64,000 bases of DNA from Aurelia coerulea (taxonomy: Eukaryota; Cnidaria; Scyphozoa; Semaeostomeae; Ulmaridae). Shown in pieces: positions 1 to 13,950 of this stretch (the stretch's first letter is position 1; each line of letters starts with the position of its first letter). The DNA is taken from contig CM076948.1 of the NCBI GenBank assembly GCA_039566865.1, forward strand, positions 18,239,001-18,303,000. Reading direction: 5' to 3'. A program made the translations under genes and the position numbers. Under the pieces are notes generated by a model. That model saw only the letters and a list, made by a program, of their open reading frames with translations, ran no database searches and was not told the origin of the DNA.

Positions 1-3000
1 AAACAAAATATAAACACAAAAAGTGTGGATTAACGTACTTTAGTAGCTACAATTTATATTATGAAGAGATATGCACTCATCGTTCTTTAAAACTTTAGTT
101 CTGCCAGTAACTTCTTTAATAGCACTCTATTAGTGCTGCAATAGACATTAGTTTTTTCATTAGTCTCATTTTAGCTTTACTCCATCAACAAACATCGATT
201 AATTAAATGTTTATTTTCTCAAAGAAAACAAAATATAAACGGAAAAACTGTGGATTAATGTATTTTAGCAGCTACAATTTATCTTATAAAGAGTATTGCA
301 CTCATCGGCCTTTAAAACTTTAGTTCTGCTAGTAATTTCTTTTATAGCACTATATTAGTGCTGCAGCAACCAATCTTGGAAACATTATTATAGACATTAG
401 TTTTTTCTTTAGTCTCATTTTAGCTTTACTGCATAAACAAACATCGATTAATAAAATGTTTATATTCTCCAAGAAAACAAAATATAAACACAAAAAGTGA
501 GGCTTAACGTACTTTAGTAGCTACAATTTTCATTATAAAGAGAGTTGCACTCATCGTTCTTTAAAACTTTAGTTCTGCCAGTAATTTATTTTAAAGCACT
601 CTATTAGTGCTGCAGCAACCCTTCTTGGAAACATTATTATAGCCATTAGTTCTTTCTTTAGTCTCATTTTAGCTTTACTGCATAAACAAACATCGATTAA
701 TAAAATGTTTATTTTCTTAAAGAAAACAAAATATAAACACAAAAAGTGTGGGTTAACGTACTTTAGTAGCTACAATTCACATTTTAAAGAGAATTGCACT
801 CATCGTTCTTTAAAACTTTAGTTCTGCCAGTAACTTCTTTAATAGCACTCTATTAGTGCTGCAGCAACCTTTCTTGGAAGCGTTACTATAGACATTAGTT
901 TTTTCTTTAGTCTCATTTTAACTTTACTGCATAAACAAACATCTATTAATAAAATGTTTATTTTCTCAAGCAAAACAAGATATAAACACAAAATGTGTGA
1001 GTTAACGTACTTTAGTAGCCACAATTTATATTATTAAAAGTATTGCACTCATCGTTCTTTAAAACTTTAGTTCGGCCAGTAACTTCTTTAATAGCACTCT
1101 ATAAGTGCTGCAGCAACCCTTCTTGGAAACATTAATATAGACAATAGTTTTTTCATTAGTCTCATTTTAGCTTTACTGCATCAACAAACATCGATTAATT
1201 AAATGTTTATTTTCTCAAAGAAAACAAAATATAAACGGAAAAACTGTGGATTAATGTATTTTAGCAGCTAAAATTTATCTTATAAAGAGTATTGCACTCA
1301 TCGGCCTTTAAAACTTTAGTTCTGCAAGTAATTTCTTTTATAGCACTATATTAATGCTGCAGAAACCATTCTGAGAATCATTACTATAGCCATTAGTTTT
1401 TTCTTTAGTCTCATTTTATCATCTTTATTGCATAAACAAACATCGATTAATTAGATGTTTATATTCTCAAAGAAAACAAAATATAAACACAAAAAGTTTT
1501 AGTTAACGTACTTTAGTAGCCACAATTTATATTTTTAAAAGTATTGCACTCATCGTTCTTTAAAACTTTAGTTCGGCCAGTAACTTCTTTAATAGCACTC
1601 TATAAGTGCTGCAGCAACCCTTCTTGGAAACATTAATATAGACAGCAGTTTTTTCATTAGTCTCATTTTAGCTTTACTGCATCAACAAACATCGATTAAT
1701 TAAATGTTTATTTTCTCCAAGAAAACAAAATATAAACGGAAAAACTGTGGATTAATGTATTTTAGCGGCTACAATTAATCTTATAAAGAGTATTGCACTT
1801 ATCGGCCTTTAAAACTTTAGTTCTGCAAGTAATTTCTTTTATAGCACTATATTAATGCTGTAGCAACCATTCTTGGAAACGTTACTATAGACATTATTTT
1901 TTTCTTTAGTCTCATTTTAGCTTTACTGCATAAAGAAACATCGATTAATTAGATGTTTATTTTCTCAAAGAAAACAAAATATAAACACGAAAAGTGTTAG
2001 TTAACGTACTTTAGTAGCTACAATTTATATCATAAAGAGAATTGCACTCATCGTTCTTTAAAACTTTAGTTCTGCCAGTATTTTATTTTAAAACACTCTA
2101 TAAGTGCTGCAGCAACCCTTCTTGGAAACATTATTATAGCCATTAGTTTTTTCTTTAGTCTCATTTTAGCTTTACTGCATAAACAAACATCGATTAATAA
2201 AATGTTTATTTTCTTAAAGAAAACAAAATATAAACACAAAAAGTGTGGGTTAACGTACTTTAGTAGCTACAATTTATATTATAAAGAGAATTGCACTCAT
2301 CGTTCTTTAAAACTTTAGTTATGCCAGTAACTTCTTTAATAGCACTCTATTAGTGCTGCAGCAACCCTTCTTGGAAACATTAATATAGACATTAGTTTTT
2401 TCATTAGTCTCATTTTAGCTTTACTCCATCAACAAACATCGATTAATTAAATGTTTATTTTCTCAAAGAAAACAAAATATAAACGGAAAAACTGTGGATT
2501 AATGTATTTTAGCAGCTACAATTTATCTTATAAAGAGTATTGCACTCATCGGCCTTTAAAACTTTAGTTCTGCAAGTAATTTCTATTATAGCACTCTATT
2601 AGTGCTGCAGCAACCATTCTTGGAAACATTACTATAGACATTATTTTTTTCTTTAGTCTCATTTTAGCTTTACTGCATAAAGAAACATCGATTAATTAGA
2701 TGTTTATTTTCTCAAAGAAAACAAAATATAAACACGAAAAGTGTTAGTTAACGTACTTTAGTAGTGACAATTTATATTATAAAGAGAATTGCACTCATCG
2801 TTCTTTAAAACTTTAGTTCTGCCAGTAACTTCTTTTATAGCACTCTATTAGTGCTGCAGCAACCATTCTTGGAAATATTACTATAGCCATTAGTTTTTTC
2901 CTTAGTCTCATTTTAGCTTTACTGCATAAACAAACATCCATTAATAAAATGTTTATTTTCTTAAAGAAAACAAACAATAAACACAAAAATTGTGGGTTAA

Positions 3001-6000
3001 CGTACTTTAGTAGCTACAATTCACATTATCAAGAGAATTGCACTCATCGTTCTTGAAAACTTTAGTTCTGCCAGTAACTTCTTTAATAGCACTCTATTAG
3101 TGCTGCAGCAACCTTTCTTGGAAGCGTTACTATAGACATTAGTTTTTTCTTTAGTCTCATTTTAACTTTACTGCATAAACAAACATCTATTAATAAAATG
3201 TTTATTTTCTCAAGCAAAACAAGATATAAACACAAAATGTGTGAGTTAACGTACTTTAGTAGCCACAATTTATATTATTAAAAGTATTGCACTCATCTTT
3301 TTTAAAACTTTAGTTCGGCCAGTAACTTCTTTACTATCAGTGCTGCAGCAACCCTTCTTGGAAACATTATTATAGCCATTAGTTTTTTCTTTAGTCTCAT
3401 TTTAGCTTTACTGCATAAACAAACATCGATTAATAAAATGTTTATTTTCTTAAAGAAAACAAAATATAAACACAAAAAGTGTGGGTTAACGTACTTTAGT
3501 AGCTACAATTTATATTATAAAGAGAATTGCACTCATCGTTCTTTAAAACTTTAGTTATGCCAGTAACTTCTTTAATAGCACTCTATTAGTGCTGCAGCAA
3601 CCCTTCTTGGAAACATTAATATAGACATTAGTTTTTTCATTAGTCTCATTTTAGCTTTACTCCATCAACAAACATCGATTAATTAAATGTTTATTTTCTC
3701 AAAGAAAACAAAATATAAACAAAAAAACTGTGGATTAATGTATTTTAGCAGCTACAATTTATCTTATAAAGAGTATTGCACTCATCGGCCTTTAAAACTT
3801 TATTTCTGCAAGTAATTTCTTTTATAGCACTATATTAGTGCTGCAGCAACCATTCTTGGAAACATTACTATAGACATTAGTTTTTTCTTTAGTCTCATTT
3901 TAGCTTTACTGCATAAACAAACATCGATTAATAAAATGTTTATTTTCTTAAAGAAAACAAAATATAAACACAAAAAGTGTGGGTTAACGTACTTTAGTAG
4001 CCACAGTTTATATTATTAAATGTATTGCACTCATCGTTCTTTAAAACTTTAGTTCGGCCAGTAACTTCTTTAATAGCACTCTATTAGTGCTGCAGCAACC
4101 CTTCTTGGAAACATTAATATAGACATTAGTTTTTTCATTAGTCTCATTTTAGCTTTACTCCATCAACAAACATCGATTAATTATTGTTTATTTTCTCAAA
4201 GAAAACAAAATATCAACGGAAAAACTGTGGATTAATGTATTTTAGCAGCTACAACTTATCTTATAAAGAGAATTGCACTCATCGTTCTTTAAAACGTTAG
4301 TTCTGCCAGTAATTTATTTTAAAACACTCTATAAGTGCTGCAGCAACCCTTCTTGTTATTATAGACATTAGTTTTTTCTTTAGTCTCATTTTAACTTTAC
4401 TGCATAAACAAAATCTATTAATTAAATGTTTATTTTCTCAAAGAAAACAAAATATAAAAGGAAAAATTGTGGATTAATGTATTTTAGAAGCTACAACTTA
4501 TTTTATAAAGAGTATTGCACTCATCGGCCTATAAAACTTTAGTTCTGCAAGTAATTTCTTTTATAGCACTATATTAATGCTGCAGAAACCATTCTGAGAA
4601 TCATTACTATAGCCATTACTTTTTTCTTTAGTCTCATTTTAGCTTTACTGCATAAACAAACATCGATTAATTAAATGTTTATTTTCTCAAAGAAAACCAA
4701 ATATAATCACAAAAAGTTTTAGTTAACGTACTTTAGTAGCTACAATTTATATTATAAAGAGAATTGCACTCATCGTTCTTTAAAACTTTAGTTCTGCCAG
4801 TAATTTCTTTTATAGCACTCTATTAGTGCTGCAGCAACCCTTCTTGGAAATATTACTATAGCCATTAGTTTTTTCCTTAGTCTCATTTTAGCTTTACTGC
4901 ATAAACAAACATCCATTAATAAAATGTTTATTTTCTTAAAGAAAACAAAATATAAACACAAAAAGTGTGGGTTAACGTACTTTAGTAGCTACAATTTACA
5001 TTATAAAGAGAATTGCACACATCGTTCTTTAAAACTTTAGTTCGGCCAGTAACTTCTTTAATAGCACTCTATTAGTGCTGCAGCAACCCTTCTTGGAAGC
5101 GTTACTATAGACATTAGTTTTTTCTTTAGTCTCATTTTAACTTTACTGCATAAACAAACATCTATTAATAAAATGTTTATTTTCTCAAGCAAAACAAGAT
5201 AGAAACACAAAATGTGTGAGTTAACGTACTTTAGTAGCCTCAGTTTATATTATTAAAAGTATTGCACTCATCGTTCTTTAAAACTTTAGTTCGGCCAGTA
5301 ACTTCTTTAATAGCACTCTATTAGTGCTGCAGCAACCCTTCTTGGAAACATTAATATAGACATTAGTTTTTTCATTAGTCTCATTTTAGCTTTACTCCAT
5401 CAACAAACATCGATTAATTAAATGTTTATTTTCTCAAAGAAAACAAAATATAAACGGAAAAACTGTGGATTAATGTATTTTAGCAGCTACAATTTATCTT
5501 ATAAAGAGTATTGCACTCATCGGCCTTTAAAACTTTAGTTCTGCAAGTAATTTCTTTTATAGCACTATATTAATGCTGCAGAAACCATTCTGAGAATCAT
5601 TACTATAGCCATTAGTTTTTTCTTTGGTCTCATTTTAGCTTTACTGCATAAACAAACATCGATTTAATAAATGTTTATTTTCTAAAAGAAAACAAAATAT
5701 AATCACAAAAAATTTTAGTTAACGTACTTTAGTAGCTACAATTTATACGTATTATAAAGAGAATTGCACTAATCTTTCTTTAAAACTTTAGTTCTGCCAG
5801 TAACTTCTTTTATAGCACTCTATTAGTGCTGCAGCAACCATTCTTGGAAATATTACTATAGCCATTAGTTTTTTCCTTAGTCTCATTTTAGCTTTACTGC
5901 ATAAACAAACATCTATTAATAAAATGTTTACTTTCTCAAGCAAAACAAGATATAAACACAAAATGTGTGAGTTAACGTACTTTAGTAGCCACAGTTTATA

Positions 6001-6550
6001 TTATTAAATGTATTGCACTCATCGTTCTTTAAAACTTTAGTTCGGCCAGTAATTTCTTTAATAGCACTCTATTAGTGCTGCAGCAACCATTCTTGGAAAC
6101 ATTAATATAGACATTAGTTTTTTCATTAGTCTCATTTTAGCTTTACTCCATCAACAAACATCGATTAATTAAATGTTTATTTTCTCAAAGGAAACAAAAT
6201 ATAAACGGAAAAACTGTGGATTAATGTATTTTAGCAGCTACAATTTATCTTATAAAGAGTATTGCACGCATCGGCCTTTAAAACTCTAGTTCTGCAAGTA
6301 ATTTCTTTTATAGCACTATATTAATGCTGCAGAAACCATTCTGAGAATCATTACTATAGCCATTAGTTTTTTCTTTAGTCTCATTTTATCATCTTTATTG
6401 CATAAACAAACATCGATTTATTAAATGTTTATTTTCTGAAAGAAAACAAAATATAATCACAAAAAGTTTTAGTTAACGTACTTTAGTAGATACAATTTAT
6501 ATTATAAAGAGAATGGCACTCATCGTTCTTTAAAACTCTAGTTCTGCAAC
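1..6550 (-). repeat. Mixed-subfamily stretch of the left array
   Basis: About 26 monomers with no single strict higher-order period. A recognisable type reads ggaaaaactgtggattaatg ... attgcactcatcggcc, beginning near 241, 1237, 1738, 2485 and at several later places; spacings of 996, 501 and 747 bp show irregular shuffling. A block near 740-1060 is nearly repeated at 2985-3300 (offset 2244 bp). A block near 2100-2580 recurs at 3336-3830 (offset about 1236 bp, five units). Small deletions occur at 3329-3342 and near 4355. A 3-bp insertion variant is at 1412-1430 and again at 6381-6400. Confidence 0.85.
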
Positions 6551-9480
6551 TAATTTCTTTTATAGCACTATATTAAAGCTGCAGCACCCCTTCTTGGAAA
6601 CATTACTATAGCCATTAGTTTTTTCCTTAGTCTCATTTTAGCTTTACTGCATAAACAAACATCCATTAATAAAATGTTTATTTTCTTAAAGAAAACAAAA
6701 TATAAACGCAAAAAATGTGGGTTAACGTACTTTAGTAGCTACAAATTATTTTATAAAGAGAATGGCACTCATCGTTCTTTAAAACTCTAGTTCTGCAACT
6801 AATTTCTTTTATAGCACTATATTAGTGCTGCAGCACCCCTTCTTGGAAACATTACTATAGCCATTAGATTTTTCTTTAGTCTCATTTTAGCTTTACTGCA
6901 TGAAGAAACATCGATTAATAAAATGTTTATTTTCTCAAAGAAAGCAAAATATCAACACAAAAAGTTGGTTTAACGTAACGTAGTAGCTACAATTTATATT
7001 TTAAAGAGAATTGCGCTCATCGCTCTCCGAAACTTTAGTGCTGCAAGTAACTTCTTTTATAGCATTATATTAGTGCAGCAGCAACCATTCTTGGAAACAT
7101 TGCTATAGCCATTAGTTTTTTCTTTAGTCTCATTTTAGCTTTACTGCATAAACAAGAATCTATTAATTAATTGTTTATCTCTCAAAGAACACAAAATATA
7201 AACAAAGAAAGTGTGGGTTAACGTACTTTAGCAGCTACAATTAATATTATAAAGAGAACTGCACTCATCGTTCTTTAAAACTTTAGTTCTGCCAGTAACT
7301 TCTTTTATAGCACTATATTAGTGCTGCAGCAACCATTCTTGGAAACATTACTATAGACATTAGTTTTGTCTTTAGTCTCATTTTAGCTTTACTGCATAAA
7401 GAAACATCGATTAATTTAATGTTTACTTTCTTAAAGAAAACAAAATATAAACACAAAAAGTGTAGTTTAATGTACTTTAGTAACTACAATTTATATTATA
7501 AAGAGATTTGCACTCATCGTTCTTTAAAACTTTAGTTATGCCAGTAATTTCTTTTTTAGCACTATATTAAAGCTGCAGCACCCCTTCTTGGAAACATTAC
7601 TATAGCCATTAGTTTTTTCCTTAGTCTCATTTTAGCTTTACTGCATAAACAAACATCCATTAATAAAATGTTTATTTTCTTAAAGAAAACAAAATATAAA
7701 CACAAAAAGTGTGGGTTAACGTACTTTAGTAGCTACAAATTATTTTATAAAGAGAATGGCACTCATCGTTCTTTAAAACTCTAGTTCTGCAACTAATTTC
7801 TTTTATAGCACTATATTAGTGCTGCAGCACCCCTTCTTGGAAACATTACTATAGCCATTAGTTTTTTCTTTAGTCTCATTTTAGCTTTACTGCATGAAGA
7901 AACATCGATTAATAAAATGTTTATTTTCTCAAAGAAAGCAAAATATCAACACAAAAAGTTGGTTTAACGTAACGTAGTAGCTACAATTTATATTTTAAAG
8001 AGAATTGCGCTCATCGCTCTCCGAAACTTTAGTGCTGCAAGTAACTTCTTTTATAGCATTATATTAGTGCAGCAGCAACCATTCTTGGAAACATTGCTAT
8101 AGCCATTAGTTTTTTCTTTAGTCTCATTTTAGCTTTACTGCATAAACAAGAATCTATTAATTAATTGTTTATCTCTCAAAGAACACAAAATATAAACAAA
8201 GAAAGTGTGGGTTAACGTACTTTAGCAGCTACAATTTATATTATAAAGAGAACTGCACTCATCGTTCTTTAAAACTTTAGTTCTGCCAGTAACTTCTTTT
8301 ATAGCACTATATTAGTGCTGCAGCAACCATTCTTGGAAACATTACTATAGACATTAGTTTTGTCTTTAGTCTCATTTTAGCTTTACTGCATAAAGAAACA
8401 TCGATTAATTAAATGTTTATTTTCTTAAAGAAAACAAAATATAAACAAAAAAGTGTAGTTTAATGTACTTTAGTAACTACAATTTATATTATAAAGAGAT
8501 TTGCACTCATCGTTCTTTAAAACTTTAGTTATGCCAGTAATTTCTTTTTTAGCACTATATTAGTGCTGCAGCAACCATTCTTGGAAACATTGCTATAGCC
8601 ATTAGTTTTTCCTTAGTCTCATTTTAGCTTTACTGCATAAAGAAACATCCATTAATAAAATGTATATTTTCTTAAAGAAAACAAAATATAAACACAAAAA
8701 GTGTGGGTTAACGTACTTTAGTAGCTACAAATTATATTATAAAGAGAATGGCACTCATCGTTCTTTAAAACTCTAGTTCTGCAACTAATTTCTTTTATAG
8801 CACTATATTAGTGCTGCAGCACCCCTTCTTGGAAACATTACTATAGCCATTAGTTTTTTCTTTAGCCTCATTTTAGCTTTACTGCATGAAGAAACATCGA
8901 TTAATAAAATGTTTATTTTCTCAAAGAAAGCAAAATATCAACACAAAAAGTTTGGTTTAAGGTAACGTAGTAGCTACAATTTATATTATAAAGAGAATTG
9001 CGCTCATCGCTCTCCGAAACTTTAGTGCTGCAATTAACTTCTTTTATAGCATTATATTAGTGCAGCAGCAACCATTCTTGGAAACATTGCTATAGCCATT
9101 AGTTTTTTCTTTAGTCTCATTTTAGCTTTACTGCATAAACAAGAATCTATTAATTAATTGTTTATCTCTCAAAGAACACAAAATATAAACAAAAAAAGTG
9201 TGGGATAACGTACTTTAGCAGCTACAATTTATATTATAAAGAGAACTGCACTCATCGTTCTTTAAAACTTTAGTTCTGCCAGTAACTTCTTTTATAGCAC
9301 TATATTAGTGCTGCAGTAACCATTCTTGGAAACATTACTATAGACATTAGTTTTGTCTTTAGTCTCATTTTAGCTTTACTGCATAAAGAAACATCGATTA
9401 ATTAAATGTTTACTTTCTTAAAGAAAACAAAATATAAACACAAAAAGTGTAGTTTAATGTACTTTAGTAACTACAATTTA
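6550..9480 (-). repeat. Tetrameric higher-order repeat, about 994 bp, nearly three copies
   Basis: Four monomer types repeat in fixed order. D carries gaatggcactc, ctctagttctgcaactaat and gcatgaagaaac. A carries gcgctcatcgctctccgaaac and gcagcagcaacc. B carries gaactgcac and ttttgtctttagtc. C carries gatttgcac, ttatgccag and catccattaat. The A marker gcgctcat starts at 7013, 8007 and 9000, giving periods of 994 and 993 bp. The motif actatattaaagct occurs at 6567 and 7561 (994 bp). The third copy stops after its B monomer near 9480. Confidence 0.9.
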
Positions 9481-10740
9481 TATTATAAAGAGAACTGCAC
9501 TCATCGTTCTTTAAAACTTTAGTTCTGCCAGTAACTTCTTCTATAGCACTATATTAGTGCTGCAGCAACGATTCTTGGAAACATTACTATAGATATTAGT
9601 TTTCTCTTTAGTCTCATTATAGCTTTACTGCATAAACAAACATCGATTTATTAAATGTTTATTTTCTAAAGGAAAACAAAATATAATCACAAAAAGTTTT
9701 AGTCAACGTACTTTAGTAGCTACAATTTATATTATAAAGAGAATTGCACTCATCGTTCTTTAAAACTTTAGTTCTGCCAGTAACTTCTTTAATAGCACTC
9801 TATTAGTGCTGCAGCAACCCTTCTTGGAAGCGTTACTATAGACATTAGTTTTTTCTTTAGTCTCATTCTAACTTTACTGCATAAACAAACATCTATTAAT
9901 AAAATGTTTATTTTCTCAAGCAAAACAAGATATAAACAAAAAATGTGTGAGTTAACGTACTTTAGTAGCCACAATTTATATTATTAAAGGTATTGCACTC
10001 ATCGTTCTTTAAAACTTTAGTTCGGCCAGTAACTTCTTTACTATCAGTGCTGCAGCAACCCTTCTTGGAAACATTAATATAGACATTAGTTTTTTCATTA
10101 GTCTCATTTTAGCTTTACTGCATCAACAAACATCGATTAATAAATGTTTATTTTCTCAAAGAAAACCAAATATAAACGGAAAAACTGTGTATTAATGTAT
10201 TTTAGCAGCTACAACTTATCTTATAAAGAGAATTGCACTCATCGTTCTTTAAAACGTTAGTTCTGCCAGTAATTTATTTTAAAACACTCTATAAGTGCTG
10301 CAGCAACCCTTCTTGGAAACATTACTATAGCCATTAGTTTTTTCTTTAGTCTCATTTTAGCTTTACTGCATAAACAAACATCGATTAATGAAATGTTTAT
10401 TTTCTTAAAGAAAACAAAATATAAACACAAAAAGTGTGGGTTAACATACTTTAGTAGCTACAATTTATATTATGAAGAGAATTGCACTCATCGTTCTTTA
10501 AATCTTTAGTTCTGCCAGTAATTTCTTTTATATCACTATATTAGTGCTGCAGCAACCATTGTTGGAAACATTACTATAGACATTAGTTTTTTCTTTAGTC
10601 TCATTTTGGCTTTACTGCATAAACAAACATCGAATAAATAAATGTTTATTTTCTCAAAGAACACAAAATTATAAACAAAAAAAGTGTGGGTTAACGTACT
10701 TTAGTAGCTACAATTTATATTATAAAGAGAATGGCACTCA
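9480..10740 (-). repeat. Five-monomer block separating tetramer arrays (copy 1)
   Basis: Five monomers that do not follow the D-A-B-C pattern. Markers are agtaacttcttctatagc, tattagttttctctttag with cattatagc, the monomer with cttggaagcgttac and ctcattctaac (open frame 9789-9974), the short allele ctttactatcagtgctgc near 10036, and cattgttggaaac near 10557. The whole block is repeated 3,226 bp downstream (9491 aligns with 12717; 10731 with 13957). Confidence 0.88.
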
Positions 10741-12705
10741 TCGTTCTTTAAAACTCTAGTTCTGCCAGTAATTTCTTTTATAGCACTATATTAGTGCTGC
10801 AGCACCCCTTCTTGGAAACATTACTATAGCCATTAGTTTTTTCCTTAGTCTCATTTTAGCTTTACTGCATAAACAAACATCCATTAATAAAATGTTTATT
10901 TTCTTAAAGAAAACAAAATATAAACACAAAAAGTGTGGGTTAACGTACTTTAGTACCTACAAATTATTTTATAAAGAGAATGGCACTCATCGTTCTTTAA
11001 AACTCTAGTTCTGCAACTAATTTCTTTTATAGCACTATATTAGTGCTGCAGCACCCCTTCTTGGAAACATTACTATAGCCATTAGTTTTTTCTTTAGTCT
11101 CATTTTAGCTTTACTGCATGAAGAAACATCGATTAATAAAATGTTTATTTTCTCAAAGAAAGCAAAATATCAACACAAAAAGTTTGGTTTAACGTAACGT
11201 AGTAGCTACAATTTATATTATAAAGAGAATTGCGCTCATCGCTCTCCGAAACTTTAGTGCTGCAAGTAACTTCTTTTATAGCATTATATTAGTGCAGCAG
11301 CAACCATTCTTGGAAACATTGCTATAGCCATTAGTTTTTTCTTTAGTCTCATTTTAGCTTTACTGCATAAACAAGAATCTATTAATTAAATGTTTATCTC
11401 TCAAAGAACACAAAATATAAACAAAAAAAGTGTGGGTTAACGTACTTTAGCAGCTACAATTTATATTATAAAGAGAACTGCACTCATCGTTCTTTAAAAC
11501 TTTAGTTCTGCCAGTAATTTCTTCTATAGCACTATATTAGTGCTGCAGCAACCATTCTTGGAAACATTACTATAGACATTAGTTTTGTCTTTAGTCTCAT
11601 TTTAGCTTTACTGCATAAAGAAACATCGATTAATTAAATGTTTACTTTCTTAAAGAAAACAAAATATAAACACAAAAAGTGTAGTTTAATGTACTTTAGT
11701 AACTACAATTTATATTATAAAGAGATTTGCACTCATCGTTCTTTAAAACTTTAGTTATGACAGTAATTTCTTTTTTAGCACTATATTAGTGCTGCAGCAA
11801 CCATTCTTGGAAACATTGCTATAGCCCTTAGTTTTTCCTTAGTCTCATTTTAGCTTTACTGCATAAAGAAACATCTATTAATAAAATGTATACTTTCTTA
11901 AAGAAAACAAAATATAAACACAAAAAGTGTGGGTTAACGTACTTTAGTAGCTACAAATTATATTATAAAGAGAATGGCACTCATCGTTCTTTAAAACTCT
12001 AGTTCTGCAACTAATTTCTTTTATAACACTATATTAGTGCTGCAGCACCCCTTCTTGGAAACATTACTATAGCCATTAGTTTTTTCTTTAGCCTCATTTT
12101 AGCTTTACTGCATGAAGAAACATCGATTAATAAAATGTTTATTTTCTCAAAGAAAGCAAAATATCAACACAAAAAGTTTGGTTTAACGTAACGTAGTAGC
12201 TACAATTTATATTATAAAGAGAATTGCGCTCATCGCTCTCCGAAACTTTAGTGCTGCAAGTAACTTCTTTTATAGCATTATATTAGTGCAGCAGCAACCA
12301 TTCTTGGAAACATTGCTATAGCCATTAGTTTTTTCTTTAGTCTCATTTTAGCTTTACTGCATAAACAAGAATCTATTAATTAAATGTTTATCTCTCAAAG
12401 AACACAAAATATAAACAAAAAAAGTGTGGGTTAACGTACTTTAGCAGCTACAATTTATATTATAAAGAGAACTGCACTCATCGTTCTTTAAAACTTTAGT
12501 TCTGCCAGTAACTTCTTTTATAGCACTATATTAGTGCTGCAGCAACCATTCTTGGAAACATTACTATAGACATTAGTTTTGTCTTTAGTCTCATTTTAGC
12601 TTTACTGCATAAAGAAACATCGATTAATTAAATGTTTATTTTCTTAAAGAAAACAAAATATAAACACAAAAAGTGTAGTTTAACGTACTTTAGTAACTAC
12701 AATTT
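10740..12705 (-). repeat. Second run of the 994-bp tetramer, about two copies
   Basis: The same D-A-B-C order as at 6.55-9.48 kb. The A marker starts at 11232 and 12226 (994 bp apart), and 11232 is 2,232 bp (nine monomers) after the last A of the first run. An extra C/D hybrid monomer with catccattaat opens the run near 10730. The run ends after a B monomer, as the first run did, and is followed by the same five-monomer block. Confidence 0.88.
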
Positions 12706-13950
12706 ATATTATAAAGAGAACTGCACTCATCGTTCTTTAAAACTTTAGTTCTGCCAGTAACTTCTTCTATAGCACTATATTAGTGCTGCAGCAACCATTC
12801 TTGGAAACATTACTATAGATATTAGTTTTCTCTTTAGTCTCATTATAGCTTTACTGCATAAACAAACATCGATTTATTAAATGTTTATTTTCTAAAAGAA
12901 AACAAAATATAATCACAAAAAGTTTTAGTCAACGTACTTTAGTAGCTACAATTTATATTATAAAGAGAATTGCACTCATCGTTCTTTAAAACTTTAGTTC
13001 TGCCAGTAACTTCTTTAATAGCACTCTATTAGTGCTGCAGCAACCCTTCTTGGAAGCGTTACTATAGACATTAGTTTTTTCTTTAGTCTCATTCTAACTT
13101 TACTGCATAAAAAAACATCTATTAATAAAATGTTTATTTTCTCAAGCAAAACAAGATATAAACAAAAAATGTGTGAGTTAACATACTTTAGTAGCCACAA
13201 TTTATATTATTAAAAGTATTGCACTCATCGTTCTTTAAAACTTTAGTTCGGCCAGTAACTTCTTTACTATCAGTGCTGCAGCAACCCTTCTTGGAAACAT
13301 TAATATAGACATTAGTTTTTTCATTAGTCTCATTTTAGCTTTACTGCATCAACAAACATCGATTAATTAAATGTTTATTTTCTCAAAGAAAACCAAATAT
13401 AAACGGAAAAACTGTGTATTAATGTATTTTAGCAGCTACAACTTATCTTATAAAGAGAATTGCACTCATCGTTCTTTAAAACGTTAGTTCTGCCAGTAAT
13501 TTATTTTAAAACACTCTATAAGTGCTGCAGCAACCCTTCTTGGAAACATTATTATAGCCATTAGTTTTTTCTTTAGTCTCATTTTAGCTTTACTGCATAA
13601 ACAAACATCGATTAATGAAATGTTTATTTTCTTAAAGAAAACAAAATATAAACACAAAAAGTGTGGGTTAACCTACTTTAGTAGCTACAATTTATATTAT
13701 GAAGAGAATTGCACTCATTGTTCTTTAAATCTTTAGTTCTGCCAGTAATTTCTTTTATATCACTATATTAGTGCTGCAGCAACCATTGTTGGAAACATTA
13801 CTATAGACATTAGTTTTTTCTTTAGTGTCATTTTAGCTTTACTGCATAAACAAACATCGAATAAATAAATGTTTATTTTCTCAAAGAACACAAAATATAA
13901 ACACAAAAAGTGTGGGTTAACGTACTTTAGTAGCTACAAATTATATTATA
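12705..13950 (-). repeat. Five-monomer block (copy 2) of the 3,226-bp super-repeat
   Basis: Aligns to 9480-10740 at a constant offset of 3,226 bp (13 monomers) and shares its rare markers: tagatattagttttctc, cattctaactttactgcat (with one A for C change in the following aaaaaacatc), ctttactatcagtg and cattgttggaaac. After 13957 the two copies differ, because copy 2 goes directly to a D monomer while copy 1 has one extra monomer. Confidence 0.88.

Noticed and set aside
839..1024. Repeated open frames of 60-68 codons on either strand as a tandem gene family
   Set aside because: They sit inside satellite monomers, mostly start at TTG, all stop at the TAA within gaactaaag, and lie in the same place in units that differ only by satellite drift. 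Most monomers have the frame broken. Nothing suggests translation.
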